Shown piece after piece: positions 25,630 through 33,626 of a stretch of DNA of 35,597 bases. Origin of the DNA: Synergistaceae bacterium (GTDB taxonomy: Bacteria > Synergistota > Synergistia > Synergistales > Aminobacteriaceae). The DNA is taken from assembly GCA_017445405.1 (NCBI GenBank), contig JAFSUD010000031.1:1-35597 (forward strand), read 5' to 3'. Every line of letters begins with the position of its first letter. Positions within the stretch are counted from its first letter, which is position 1. The notes under the pieces are model-generated. The model had not been told where the DNA came from, did no database searches, and was given only the letters and a program-made list of their open reading frames with translations. A program made the position numbers and the translations under genes.

Positions 25630-25852
25630 AGCTCCACCTCCCAAGCAGACACGTTCCCTGTGCTCCGACAGTAAACGCTATCACGTCCGGCCCGCACCTC
25701 ACCACAAAAAATATATCCCTGCCAGTCAGCCGCAGGGACGTTAAGATTTCTGCTTCATTCGTGCCGTTCAGTGTGATGCGGTTCTTCTTTGCGTACCTCA
25801 CAAGGAAATATGCACACGCCGACATGACTATTAATGCTGTTACGGCTCTCAA
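25595..25852 (-). CDS. fliO: Flagellar biosynthesis protein FliO-like
   Basis: An 85-residue protein with one N-terminal membrane helix (AVTALIVMSACAYFLVRYA) and a small cytoplasmic domain containing EILTSLRLTGRDIFFVVRCG and LLGRW. FliO is short, poorly conserved and always next to fliP, where it helps FliP assemble; position and topology support the call. The start is TTG (25850-25852) with no clear ribosome-binding site; translation may depend on coupling. It overlaps fliP by 35 nt. Confidence 0.8.
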   Translation of the reverse strand: MRAVTALIVMSACAYFLVRYAKKNRITLNGTNEAEILTSLRLTGRDIFFVVRCGPDVIAFTVGAQGTCLLGRWSYDDWLKSKHEE

Positions 25853-25883
25853 TAAATAGGCCGTAAGACTTACGCTCTGGATT

Positions 25884-26246
25884 TTATGACAGCACCTTTG
25901 TTATGGCCTCGATGACTCTTTCCGGCTGGAAGGGCTTCACGATGAAGTCATTTGCTCCCGCCTGAATCGCCTCAATGACCATTGGCTGCTGTCCCATTGC
26001 TGAGACCATTACTACCTTCACGTTCGGGTCTATTGCTTTGATGGCTTTCACTGCGTCGATACCATTCATCTCCGGCATAGTTATATCCATCGTGATGATG
26101 TCCGGCTTGTATTTCTGGAAGGCCGCTACTCCTGCCTTGCCGTTCTCAGCTTCAGCCACAACCTCGAAATCGTTCTTTGTCAGAATATCCTTTAACATCA
26201 TGCGCATGAACGCCGCGTCATCGACAATCAATACTTTTTTGCCCAT
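25884..26246 (-). CDS. cheY: Chemotaxis response regulator CheY
   Basis: A 120-residue stand-alone receiver domain. LIVDDAAFMR holds the acidic pair, IITMDITMPEMNG the phosphoacceptor Asp near residue 54, VMVSAMGQ the Thr/Ser position and DFIVKPFQPE the invariant Lys near 104. Phospho-CheY binds the motor switch to change rotation; the switch genes fliM and fliY lie directly upstream. The MVSAMGQQ and AGANDFIVKPF stretches are those of CheY in Gram-positive and Thermotoga-type flagellar operons. Confidence 0.95.
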   Translation of the reverse strand: MGKKVLIVDDAAFMRMMLKDILTKNDFEVVAEAENGKAGVAAFQKYKPDIITMDITMPEMNGIDAVKAIKAIDPNVKVVMVSAMGQQPMVIEAIQAGANDFIVKPFQPERVIEAITKVLS

Positions 26247-26321
26247 TATGGAAACTCCTCCAAATGAATTAATATGGTGTGGAAAAATTACCCTGCATTA
26301 TAACACGAAATATCCCAATTT

Positions 26322-27374
26322 TTACGACGCTGCCCTCGCTGCTCCTCCGGGTATGATGTCGGTGATGCGGACTCCGAAATTCTCATCGATAACGACAACT
26401 TCACCATGAGCGATTAATTTTCCGTTCACAAGAATATCTACGGGTTCGCCGGCCATCTTGTCAAGCTCGACAACAGCTCCGGCGGTCAGCGCGAGAATCT
26501 CTGAGACACTTTTTCTTGCCTTCCCAAGCTCAACAGTTACCCGCACAGGAATATCTGCGATTAGGTCTATCGGACTCGGAGCACCTCCTGCACTTCCGCC
26601 CCCTAAAGGCTGAAATGCTGCAGGCCTCACATCTACTGCAGGTCCTGCGTTCTGTCGTCCTCCTCCCATAATTCCTCCTCCTCCCATCGGGGTATTGTTT
26701 GCTGCTGGTTCGGGCGGCTTGTTTCCTCCGCGCATTGTTGACGAAATATCAAGCGCATCATCAAGCGTTAGGCATGTCCATATGTTAAACGGCTTCAGTC
26801 CCTCAATGCTGACGTTCACGGGGCTTATCCATAATTTTTTGTCCGTAGGCTCTACTGCAATTGCTATCCAGTTATCTTCTGCGAGCGAGGATACGCTGTT
26901 CTCGGGCATTAATCTTCTTCCGCCGAGAAGTCCGCTCAGGCTCGTGAAGGCACTCCCGACGACTTGGCTTATTCCTTCCTGCGCAGCGTTCCAGTAGAGG
27001 TCGCTCGGCTCGGGGAGATTCTGGCCTCCTCCGCCCATCATCATATCTGCAAGACGGAGTGCTCCTTCCTGCTCAACAACGATTGATAGCGGCTTGTCGT
27101 CAAAGCCTCCGAACGTGCTCGAGAAGATGAACGGCAGCTCTGTGAACTCAGCAGTGAACTCTTCCTGATTCTTGATCTCCGGTGCGCCGACGTTAGTGGT
27201 TACGTTCTTGCCGGCGAGCATATTTATCACGCTGTTTTCTGAGTTTGCGAAGGTGTCCGCGACTTTGGCGAGCTGTTCGGAATCTGCTTCTGAAATCTCG
27301 TCTGCATCTCCGAAATCTCCTCCTCCAGACAGCAGAGCGTTTATCTCATCAGGACTCAATAAATCATCTGGCAT
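26322..27374 (-). CDS. fliY: Flagellar motor switch phosphatase FliY
   Basis: The 350-residue protein has three parts: an N-terminal LLSPDEINALLSGGG motif (about 5-19) similar to the CheY-binding end of FliM, a CheC-like middle (about 35-200), and a C-terminal FliN domain (IPVRVTVELGKARKSVSEIL near 275-294, LDKMAGEPVDILVNGKLIA near 304-322). Between them lies a Gly/Pro/Asn-rich linker. FliY replaces FliN at the C ring and dephosphorylates CheY-P. The ATG lies next to the fliM end. Confidence 0.94.
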   Translation of the reverse strand: MPDDLLSPDEINALLSGGGDFGDADEISEADSEQLAKVADTFANSENSVINMLAGKNVTTNVGAPEIKNQEEFTAEFTELPFIFSSTFGGFDDKPLSIVVEQEGALRLADMMMGGGGQNLPEPSDLYWNAAQEGISQVVGSAFTSLSGLLGGRRLMPENSVSSLAEDNWIAIAVEPTDKKLWISPVNVSIEGLKPFNIWTCLTLDDALDISSTMRGGNKPPEPAANNTPMGGGGIMGGGRQNAGPAVDVRPAAFQPLGGGSAGGAPSPIDLIADIPVRVTVELGKARKSVSEILALTAGAVVELDKMAGEPVDILVNGKLIAHGEVVVIDENFGVRITDIIPGGAARAAS

Positions 27375-27376
27375 TG

Positions 27377-28396
27377 TTATTTGTCTCCTTTCCCGTCTTC
27401 TGGTTCTATTGTGGGCATGTCCTGAGAAAGCACCTTTGTGAGTTCGACTGCCATATGACCGTTAAGAGTCCCGGGACGCGCCTTGAATCTAATCTGGTTG
27501 CCGACACGTACATCAATTTCTGAGTCTTTGAGTTCGTCGAGCTTGATAACGTCGCCGACCTGCAGAGCGTAAACATCCGAAAGCGACAGCACAGTGTGGC
27601 CAAGCTCCATAGCGAGCGGCATTTTCACCTGCATCACGGAGTTGTTCAGCCAGCCTCTGATTTCGTCGTCTGCTTTGTGGCTGGTTGAGGCGAACCATTG
27701 CTGAGACGAGAGCCTGTCCATAATCGGCTCAATCAGGAAGTACGGGAAGCATAAGCTGACCATTCCCTCAACGTCTGAGACTCTAAGTTTCATGATGACG
27801 ACGAGCACCATATCACTGGGTGAACATATCTGCACGAAGAACGGGTTGCTCTCCATGCTCTCGAACCTGAAGCGGACATCTACAACCGTACTCCAGCTAT
27901 CCTCCAGCAATTCAAGTATCCTCATGATTACGCGCTCTATTACAGTCTTCTCAATGTCTGTGAGTTCCCTGACGTTGCCGGTGAATGTCCCTTTGCCTCC
28001 GAGCATACGGTCAATCATTGTGAATACGAGTGCGGGGTTAATCTCGATGAGCATACTTCCCTCGAAGGGGTGCATCTCGATCATGCCTATCACTGTGGGC
28101 TGAACCATGTAGTTCACGAACTCTTCATAGGCGAGCTGCTCGACCGACGCGACTTCAGCCGAGATGATGGAGCGAATCAGAGTCGATAACACCGTAGTCA
28201 TCTGGCGGGCGAAGGACTCGTGAATCATCTGGATAGCGCGTAACTGATCCTTGCTGAACTTATCGGGTCGCTTGAAGTCGTAGACCTTGAGCTTGGCGTT
28301 CTCGTCTATCTGGTTAGCTATTGCGCTGATGTCTGCTCCGCCGGATATGGACTTCAGGAGGTCATCTATTGCGTTCTGTGATAATACGTCGGGCAT
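27377..28396 (-). CDS. fliM: Flagellar motor switch protein FliM
   Basis: The 339-residue protein begins MPDVLSQNAIDDLLKSISGG, the CheY-P binding segment, followed by VYDFKRPDKFSKDQLRAIQMIHE (about 37-59, FliM family start) and the middle CheC-like domain with the FEGSMLIEINPALVFTMIDRMLGG region, then a C-terminal SpoA domain (VGDVIKLDELKDSEIDVRVGN). It forms the C ring together with FliY. Confidence 0.96.
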   Translation of the reverse strand: MPDVLSQNAIDDLLKSISGGADISAIANQIDENAKLKVYDFKRPDKFSKDQLRAIQMIHESFARQMTTVLSTLIRSIISAEVASVEQLAYEEFVNYMVQPTVIGMIEMHPFEGSMLIEINPALVFTMIDRMLGGKGTFTGNVRELTDIEKTVIERVIMRILELLEDSWSTVVDVRFRFESMESNPFFVQICSPSDMVLVVIMKLRVSDVEGMVSLCFPYFLIEPIMDRLSSQQWFASTSHKADDEIRGWLNNSVMQVKMPLAMELGHTVLSLSDVYALQVGDVIKLDELKDSEIDVRVGNQIRFKARPGTLNGHMAVELTKVLSQDMPTIEPEDGKGDK

Positions 28397-28403
28397 TTTT
28401 CAC

Positions 28404-28859
28404 CTACTGCAATATCATGCTCTCGAACAGGACGTTGACGACCGGAGCTTCACCGCCGACATCAGGAAGCATTCTGTTTAGTGAACGCTTGATGTCTCCT
28501 GCGAACTGCAGAGCACCTTCTGCGCTGGTGAGGTCGTCGTAGACTCTGTCCTTGATAAGCATGAAGATTTCGCTGCGGATTCTGTTCATCCAGCCGGGAG
28601 ACTGGACGAGTGCGGACGCTCCCTCTTTCTCGACGAGTTCGAGCGAGAGAGCGCAGTCCAAGACGTGTCTTCCTGAACCGGCCAGGTTGCTGGTGAACTG
28701 TCCGAGCGGGACTATCGGGCCGGGATTCTGGATGACTTTTCCCTGACCTATCTCGTTCTCATCTTTTGGAGCCATTGTCCGGCCGAGAATGAGGCCTCCT
28801 CCGAAACCTGCACCGAACATTACGAGACCTACTATTGCGAAAATCAGTATACGTTTCAT
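28404..28859 (-). CDS. fliL: Flagellar basal body protein FliL
   Basis: A 151-residue protein with one N-terminal membrane helix (ILIFAIVGLVMFGAGFGGG) and a periplasmic domain containing RHVLDCALSLELVEKEG and RIRSEIFMLIKDRVYDDLTS, the FliL pattern. FliL surrounds the stator units and supports motor torque. It immediately precedes fliM as in most flagellar operons. Confidence 0.92.
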   Translation of the reverse strand: MKRILIFAIVGLVMFGAGFGGGLILGRTMAPKDENEIGQGKVIQNPGPIVPLGQFTSNLAGSGRHVLDCALSLELVEKEGASALVQSPGWMNRIRSEIFMLIKDRVYDDLTSAEGALQFAGDIKRSLNRMLPDVGGEAPVVNVLFESMILQ

Positions 28860-28877
28860 GAGCTGTGTATATCCTCC

Positions 28878-29069
28878 CTAAAATATCTGCGGTATTCCTG
28901 CTTCCCTGCAGATTCTGTTAGCCTCTGTTCTGCTGAATGTATTATGCCTCACTACAGGAACGCTTACACCTTGACTGTTTGTATATATGGTGTGATTTCC
29001 GCCTTCACGCTGAAAGAAAAAGCCGTTGACCTGCAAGTATCTTATTATGTCCCTGCGCTTAAACGACAC
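28878..29069 (-). CDS. hicA: HicA-family toxin
   Basis: A 63-residue protein with the HicA fold: FKRRDIIRYLQVNGFFFQRE, then GGNHTIYTN with the catalytic His, VPVVRHNTFSRTEANRICRE and AGI. HicA toxins are RNases that cleave mRNA. A longer frame from 29120 exists, but the HicA domain begins right after the GTG at 29067-29069, which overlaps the end of the upstream antitoxin gene by 11 nt. It lies directly before fliL in the flagellar operon. Confidence 0.85.
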   Translation of the reverse strand: MSFKRRDIIRYLQVNGFFFQREGGNHTIYTNSQGVSVPVVRHNTFSRTEANRICREAGIPQIF

Positions 29070-29334
29070 GTGCCAGCAGCCCCTCTCTCTCAAGCTGTGC
29101 GAACAATTCACCCTTATCAAGAGGTATATCTATCGGTTTCACAATGAGTTCTTCATGCGGGATTTTCCGACCGTCCTCGAGATAAGCAAGTGCCATTTCC
29201 CGCGCGGCATCTTTCAGCATTTCTTCACATTCCTCAAGGTCTTTCCCGTCTGTAATGACACCGGGCCACTCCAAAAGCTGACCCATATATCCGAAACCGT
29301 CCTCTAATTTCGTGTAGCACGCCGTGAATTTCAT
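29059..29334 (-). CDS. hicB: HicB-family antitoxin 1
   Basis: A 91-residue protein: MKFTACYTKLEDGFGYMGQL, EWPGVITDGKDLEECEEMLKDA, and REMALAYLEDGRKIP, the partial RNase H-like HicB fold that caps HicA. A separate DNA-binding domain is missing, as in short HicB proteins. It is directly upstream of and overlapping hicA and so is the likely cognate antitoxin. Confidence 0.85.
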   Translation of the reverse strand: MKFTACYTKLEDGFGYMGQLLEWPGVITDGKDLEECEEMLKDAAREMALAYLEDGRKIPHEELIVKPIDIPLDKGELFAQLEREGLLARVV

Positions 29335-29348
29335 GCTGTCTCCTCCCC

Positions 29349-29588
29349 TTAACTTGCCAGCAATACCGATTCATTAATAGGTATATCTATAGTTTCAACT
29401 ATCGGAGAACGCTTAGGAATCTTCATGCCGTCCTCACTGTATATATCAGCCATTTCAACAGCGGCTTCCATCAATGAGTCTCTGCAGTCTTTGAGGTCTT
29501 CTCCGTCCGTTATGACGTTAGGCCACTCCAGCAGCTTGCCCATATATCCGCCGTCTTCCAGCTTCGTATAACACGCCGTGAACTTCAT
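29349..29588 (-). CDS. HicB-family antitoxin 2 (paralogue)
   Basis: A 79-residue paralogue of the neighbouring antitoxin: the same MKFTACYTKLEDG start, YMGKLLEWPNVITDGEDLKD and EDGMKIPKRSPIVETIDIPI. The C terminus is 12 residues shorter than HicB 1. It has its own AAGGAGG and is 14 nt upstream of it. No second hicA follows, so it is a duplicate without its own toxin gene, possibly diverged to a different partner. Confidence 0.8.
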   Translation of the reverse strand: MKFTACYTKLEDGGYMGKLLEWPNVITDGEDLKDCRDSLMEAAVEMADIYSEDGMKIPKRSPIVETIDIPINESVLLAS

Positions 29589-29600
29589 GCTCTCTCCTCC

Positions 29601-30314
29601 TTAGCGTCCGTCTATGAATTGCTGTACCTTCTTGATGTCTGTGTTCAGGATAAGCCCTGCATCAAATTCACACTGCTCAATCAGACTCACAGCAAGCCCG
29701 AAATTCCCGACTCCGCTCGGGTCGTGGGCATCAGAACTCACTATCACCGGCACTTCATACTTCATGCACAGCGCAAGCATCTTCCTGTAATTCTCAAAGC
29801 AATTAAGCCTATGCTCCGGCTTCTTCAGAGAACTATTATTCACTTCAAGCGCAACATGGTACTTCTTGGCTGCATTTACCAGACGCTCATAATTCAGCGG
29901 GGTATGGTCATCGTCAGGGTGCGAGACAAAACACACCTTATCATTCTTCATGCACGCAATCAGGTTATCAGTGTTGCCCTCAATTCCTGCATCTTCATAG
30001 CAGACTGTGTGTATTCCGGCAATAGCGTAATCCAGCCTGTCTAAGTCCTTCTGACTCAGAGAAAGCGTCCCGTTATTCAGCACGTTCACTTCAGAGCCGA
30101 AGAGCATCTGCACGCCGTAAAGCTCTCTCGGAATCACTGACAGATTGCAGTAGTAGAACGGGTCAACTGTTCCCGGAATGCCCGGAGCGTGTTCAGTTAT
30201 GCCGAGCATGAGTAATTTCTTCTCGCTGGCAGCAAAAGCCATCTCGCGGATTGTTCCGTAAGCATGCCCGCTCGCTATTGTGTGAGTGTGAAGGTCAGCA
30301 ACTATCTTCATCAT
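29601..30314 (-). CDS. PHP-domain phosphoesterase (YcdX type)
   Basis: The 237-residue protein has all metal-ligand motifs of the PHP family: ADLHTHT near 6-12, GITEHAPG near 38-45, FGSEVN near 72-77, AGIHT near 98-102, VSHPDD near 130-135, EVNNSS near 157-162 and SSDAHD near 193-198. Members similar to YcdX are trinuclear-metal phosphatases of unclear substrate. The start overlaps the motB stop (ATGA), so it is cotranslated with the stator genes, which is unusual for a flagellar operon. Confidence 0.9.
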   Translation of the reverse strand: MMKIVADLHTHTIASGHAYGTIREMAFAASEKKLLMLGITEHAPGIPGTVDPFYYCNLSVIPRELYGVQMLFGSEVNVLNNGTLSLSQKDLDRLDYAIAGIHTVCYEDAGIEGNTDNLIACMKNDKVCFVSHPDDDHTPLNYERLVNAAKKYHVALEVNNSSLKKPEHRLNCFENYRKMLALCMKYEVPVIVSSDAHDPSGVGNFGLAVSLIEQCEFDAGLILNTDIKKVQQFIDGR

Positions 30315-31039
30315 CGCTTGGGGTACTGAGACAAGAACACTATCTCGACTCTGCGGTTAAGTGCCCTGTGCTCTGCCGTATCATTCGGGACTATCGGCTG
30401 TGCAGAACTGAATCCTGTCGCCTGAAGTTTCGTCGGGGGAAATCCTCCCGCACTCTCCATGTACGACGCAACAGCCGCCGCACGCATCGCACTAAGCCCC
30501 CAGTTGTCCCGGTAAATTCCGCCGTTGAGCCTTCCTGCATCAGTGTGCCCCTCAACAGCAGCAAAAGGCACTCTGTCCCTCACGAGTTCGGAAATCTTGA
30601 AGAGTGCCCTCTGTCCTTCAGGCCTCAAGTCCGCCCGCCCCGGCTGAAACAGGAACTGATCGCTTATCGACACGGAGACTCCCCTCTGGTTGATGGACAC
30701 CTGAATATCACGGGTCAGGTTTTCAGAACGCAGATAGCTGTTCAGCGTGTAGGCAACATGCCGTGTGTCGAGTTCGACTCTCTCGCTCGCTCCGGGACTC
30801 GTGCCGACTTCTCCGCTCCTGTTGGGGTCTTGGGACTCCTCCGTCGTAACTCCTCCCTTGAGGACTCCGAGAGACCCCCTCAATGACAATAAAGCCTTCT
30901 GGAACTTCTGAGCATCTATTGAGGACATAGCGAACAGCAGAATGAAGAAGCATAGTATCAGCGTTACCATGTCCCCGTATGTGCCCATGTAGAAAGGTGC
31001 AGAGAGGCCCGGCTCTTCAGGTTTCTTCTGCCGCGCCAT
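30311..31039 (-). CDS. motB: Flagellar motor stator protein MotB
   Basis: The 242-residue protein has one membrane helix with the proton-binding Asp (TYGDMVTLILCFFILLFAMS, about 19-38) and an OmpA-like peptidoglycan-binding domain (VEGHTDAGRLNGG near 155-167, RNWGLSA-type DNWGLSAMRAAAVASYM near 172-188, LNRRVEIVF at the end). It anchors MotA to the cell wall. Its start follows the motA stop directly. Confidence 0.95.
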   Translation of the reverse strand: MARQKKPEEPGLSAPFYMGTYGDMVTLILCFFILLFAMSSIDAQKFQKALLSLRGSLGVLKGGVTTEESQDPNRSGEVGTSPGASERVELDTRHVAYTLNSYLRSENLTRDIQVSINQRGVSVSISDQFLFQPGRADLRPEGQRALFKISELVRDRVPFAAVEGHTDAGRLNGGIYRDNWGLSAMRAAAVASYMESAGGFPPTKLQATGFSSAQPIVPNDTAEHRALNRRVEIVFLSQYPKR

Positions 31040-31041
31040 GA

Positions 31042-31815
31042 TTAGGCTTCCTCCTGATTGAACGCTTCACGCATTGCAGGAGGCAGATATACTTTCAGCT
31101 TCTCCTCAACTATGCGGGGGTTCTCTCCGGCCTGAATAGCAAGAATGCCTTCTACCATAAGCTCCATTGACTTGACTTCCTGCGCTGAACGTGCAGCGAG
31201 CTTCTTGCTGATGGGCGAGCCGAACATGTTAGCCATCATTGAGCCGTACATCGTCGTGATGAGTGCGACCGCCATTCCGGGACCGAGAGCGTTAACGTCC
31301 TGAAGGTTACCTAACATTGCGATTAGTCCGATAAGCGTACCTATCATTCCGAATGAAGGCGCAAACTCTGTGAGGTTGTCAAACACTGCTTTGTTCGCGC
31401 TGTGCCTGTCCTCGAACACGCCGATTTCCGTATCGAGAATTGCTCTCACGAGTTCCGGGTCCGTGCCGTCAACTACGAGCTGTATTGCCTTGCGCATAAA
31501 TTCACTGTCCACTTCTGCAACGTCGGCCTCGAGAGAGAGGAGTCCTTCACGTCTTGCTTTCTCTGCGAAGCTGACGATCATCTGCACCATTCCCACAAGG
31601 TCAGGCTCAGTGAATGTGAAAACTGTCTTCATGCAGCCTCCGATAGCCTTCAGCCTGTCTGACGGGTTAGAGATGACTGTTGCGCCGATTGCTCCGCCTA
31701 TAGTTATCATCAATGAGGGAACGTCAAAATATGCTCCGATATTGCCGCCGGATGCCATTGATGCAACAACTAGAATCCATGTCGCAAGAAATCCTATAAG
31801 ACTTGTTAAATCCAA
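31042..31815 (-). CDS. motA: Flagellar motor stator protein MotA
   Basis: The 257-residue protein has four predicted helices, PSLMITIGGAIGATVISNP near 33-51, the cytoplasmic loop with the charged RREGLLSLE stretch near 88-96, and TEFAPSFGMIGTLIGLIAML near 149-168 (conserved Pro). It forms the proton (or sodium) channel with MotB. Confidence 0.96.
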   Translation of the reverse strand: MDLTSLIGFLATWILVVASMASGGNIGAYFDVPSLMITIGGAIGATVISNPSDRLKAIGGCMKTVFTFTEPDLVGMVQMIVSFAEKARREGLLSLEADVAEVDSEFMRKAIQLVVDGTDPELVRAILDTEIGVFEDRHSANKAVFDNLTEFAPSFGMIGTLIGLIAMLGNLQDVNALGPGMAVALITTMYGSMMANMFGSPISKKLAARSAQEVKSMELMVEGILAIQAGENPRIVEEKLKVYLPPAMREAFNQEEA

Positions 31816-31838
31816 AATCTATTCACCCCTGAAGAAAT

Positions 31839-32060
31839 TTATTCTTTTGCCTCGTCAGCAGTGTTAGCTATTATGCATGTGTAGCCTGCTGCTTTCCTGA
31901 AGGTTATAATCTTCCTGTACACGTCCTTCACCTTTTCCTTCACAACGTAACGGTGTCCGTTGAGGAGACGCAGGACAGTATCGGGCGTTACGTCAATAGT
32001 TTCTATCATGTCGGAATTAAGCAGGAAAGCCTCACCGTTCAAGCGATGCAACTCTATCAA
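31839..32060 (-). CDS. flbD: Flagellar protein FlbD-like
   Basis: A 73-residue protein: MIELHRLNGEAFLLNSDMIE, VTPDTVLRLLNGHRYVVKE. This matches the short FlbD/FlbD-like (DUF/SwrD) proteins coded between flgE and motA in Gram-positive, spirochaete and Synergistota operons; the Bacillus homologue SwrD raises stator power. The start is TTG (32058-32060) with only a weak GAAGGG upstream. It is the first gene of the operon as seen here; flgE is not next to it. Confidence 0.88.
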   Translation of the reverse strand: MIELHRLNGEAFLLNSDMIETIDVTPDTVLRLLNGHRYVVKEKVKDVYRKIITFRKAAGYTCIIANTADEAKE

Positions 32061-32231
32061 TAATAACGCCAGCCCTTCAGTCTTGAGATTAAGTGTGTGT
32101 GTGAAAAAATTATGTGCCCTGATAAATTAGCGAATATATTATACGATTTTGGAGGCAAAAAGCGATAAAATAATCACACTAAAAATTTTCACATCGACAG
32201 CAAATTTTCATCGGAGGTGTATCACAATACT
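32061..32231. promoter_or_regulatory. Divergent promoter region between flbD and the GAF-like gene
   Basis: This AT-rich gap separates the leftward flagellar operon from the rightward dxs operon. On the minus strand a perfect TATAAT (within CGTATAATATAT, near 32137-32142) is a plausible -10 for the flagellar operon, but I see no -35 of good quality. A short GT run is near 32093-32101. No gene is visible. Confidence 0.35.
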
Positions 32232-33614
32232 ATGTCCGAAAACATTAAAGAGTTCCAGAACAGAATAGATTTTCTTGTGAACGGAGGAGCATTGAAGACT
32301 CTGACCGACTTTCTGAACGACAAAGGCATTAAGGCACTCATAGCAGAGCCTGACGGATCGGGAAAACTTAACGTACTTGATGCTGCAGGCGTTGTACCTG
32401 AAGGCCTCAAGGTCAGTGATGAAGTTACGCAGCTTTTTGCTAAGGGGATTGCGCGTGAAGCATACGAGATCGATTTTGCAGAAGGCCCGAAGTCTTGGCC
32501 GGGAGTTATCAGGCTCAGGGGTGCTCACTGGCAGATATATATTCTCCTCAAGGATAAGCCCGCCAATTCATCAGCCCTCATCAGCGAACTTAAGCCTTAC
32601 GCAGGATTAATAGGGCTGTGGCAGACGGTCAAGAATATTTCTGACACAGAGAAGAAATTATCGCGTCTGTCATACATGATACTTGCGACCAAGAGCACAT
32701 TAGCCTCAATCTTTGAGCCGATGCCCATGCAGTATTTTGCGTCGTTCCTAGCTGACGTTCTGCAGGAGAGCTTGTTCCCGAAGTCGATAGCGATTCTTAA
32801 GGATGAGGGAAGTTATCTCACAGTCTTTAACGGCAAAGCAGACATTATCCCAGAACGCAAAGGCATATACGCATCACAGATTCTCCCTCCTGCTCCGGTA
32901 ATCACGAGCACAGACTCTCCCGTAGAGGTCGTCCTCCCCGTCGCTGAAGGAGACTGCAGACTCTTCTGCGTGATTCACTGGGACTCGCTCCCCGACGAGC
33001 AGACAATGAATTTCCTCGAGCTGTTGGGGAATCTAGCAGTCCGTGCGATCGCAATCAACAATCTGCGTGCACAGTCGAGGCAGGCAGAGGCGAGCATCTC
33101 GTCCGGAGAGTTCACGGTGTTATCTCTGTCGAACGTCCTCAAGATACTTCGCGGTGCAGACAGCAGGGACAAATTCTACTCTCTGCTTGTGGACATCTTC
33201 ACGGAACAGTCCCGAATGAATAACTGCATCCTCGCTACATGGAACGCTCCCAGAAAAGGCTACGTAATTTCCGAGCACAGGACAGGACACGTTAAGGCAG
33301 CAGCAAATACGGCTCTGCTTCCGTCGTCCGGAGGAGCTGTGAGTGCGGAGAAAGTCGGCGACCCGCACTACGACATTGCGGAGAAGAGTCCGGATTCCGT
33401 GTTCGTGTCGTGGGGCTTGGCCGGGTGTCCGTGGAAGGCAGAGATGAAGTCCTCTGCAGTGAGATACATTTTCCCTGTGTGCGATGATCATTCGCTGGTT
33501 GGGATTATTGCGCTAGGCACTCAGGACGGAAGGGCTGTGCTTGACCGTTCACAGCTTGCATCATTGCAGCTTATCGCACAGTTCGCAGCTTATGAGTTCC
33601 GAAGATTTGAGTGA
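32232..33614 (+). CDS. Unknown protein with probable GAF-like regions
   Basis: The 460-residue soluble protein has no signal peptide. It contains two alpha/beta regions (about 130-280 and 300-460) with patterns like ALSTLEIFEPMPMQYFASFL..LFPKSIAILKD and PVCDDHSLVGIIALGTQDGRAVLDRSQL..LIAQFAAYEF; the latter, 'hydrophobic-GIIALG ... L..L...IA', is typical of GAF domains. Thus it may be a sensory or scaffold protein without an output domain. The ATG at 32232 lies 14 nt after GGAGG, rather far; a GTG at 32217 is inside that site. It is next to dxs and is likely cotranscribed with it. Confidence 0.6.
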   Translation: MSENIKEFQNRIDFLVNGGALKTLTDFLNDKGIKALIAEPDGSGKLNVLDAAGVVPEGLKVSDEVTQLFAKGIAREAYEIDFAEGPKSWPGVIRLRGAHWQIYILLKDKPANSSALISELKPYAGLIGLWQTVKNISDTEKKLSRLSYMILATKSTLASIFEPMPMQYFASFLADVLQESLFPKSIAILKDEGSYLTVFNGKADIIPERKGIYASQILPPAPVITSTDSPVEVVLPVAEGDCRLFCVIHWDSLPDEQTMNFLELLGNLAVRAIAINNLRAQSRQAEASISSGEFTVLSLSNVLKILRGADSRDKFYSLLVDIFTEQSRMNNCILATWNAPRKGYVISEHRTGHVKAAANTALLPSSGGAVSAEKVGDPHYDIAEKSPDSVFVSWGLAGCPWKAEMKSSAVRYIFPVCDDHSLVGIIALGTQDGRAVLDRSQLASLQLIAQFAAYEFRRFE

Positions 33615-33626
33615 TATTAATGTGAT

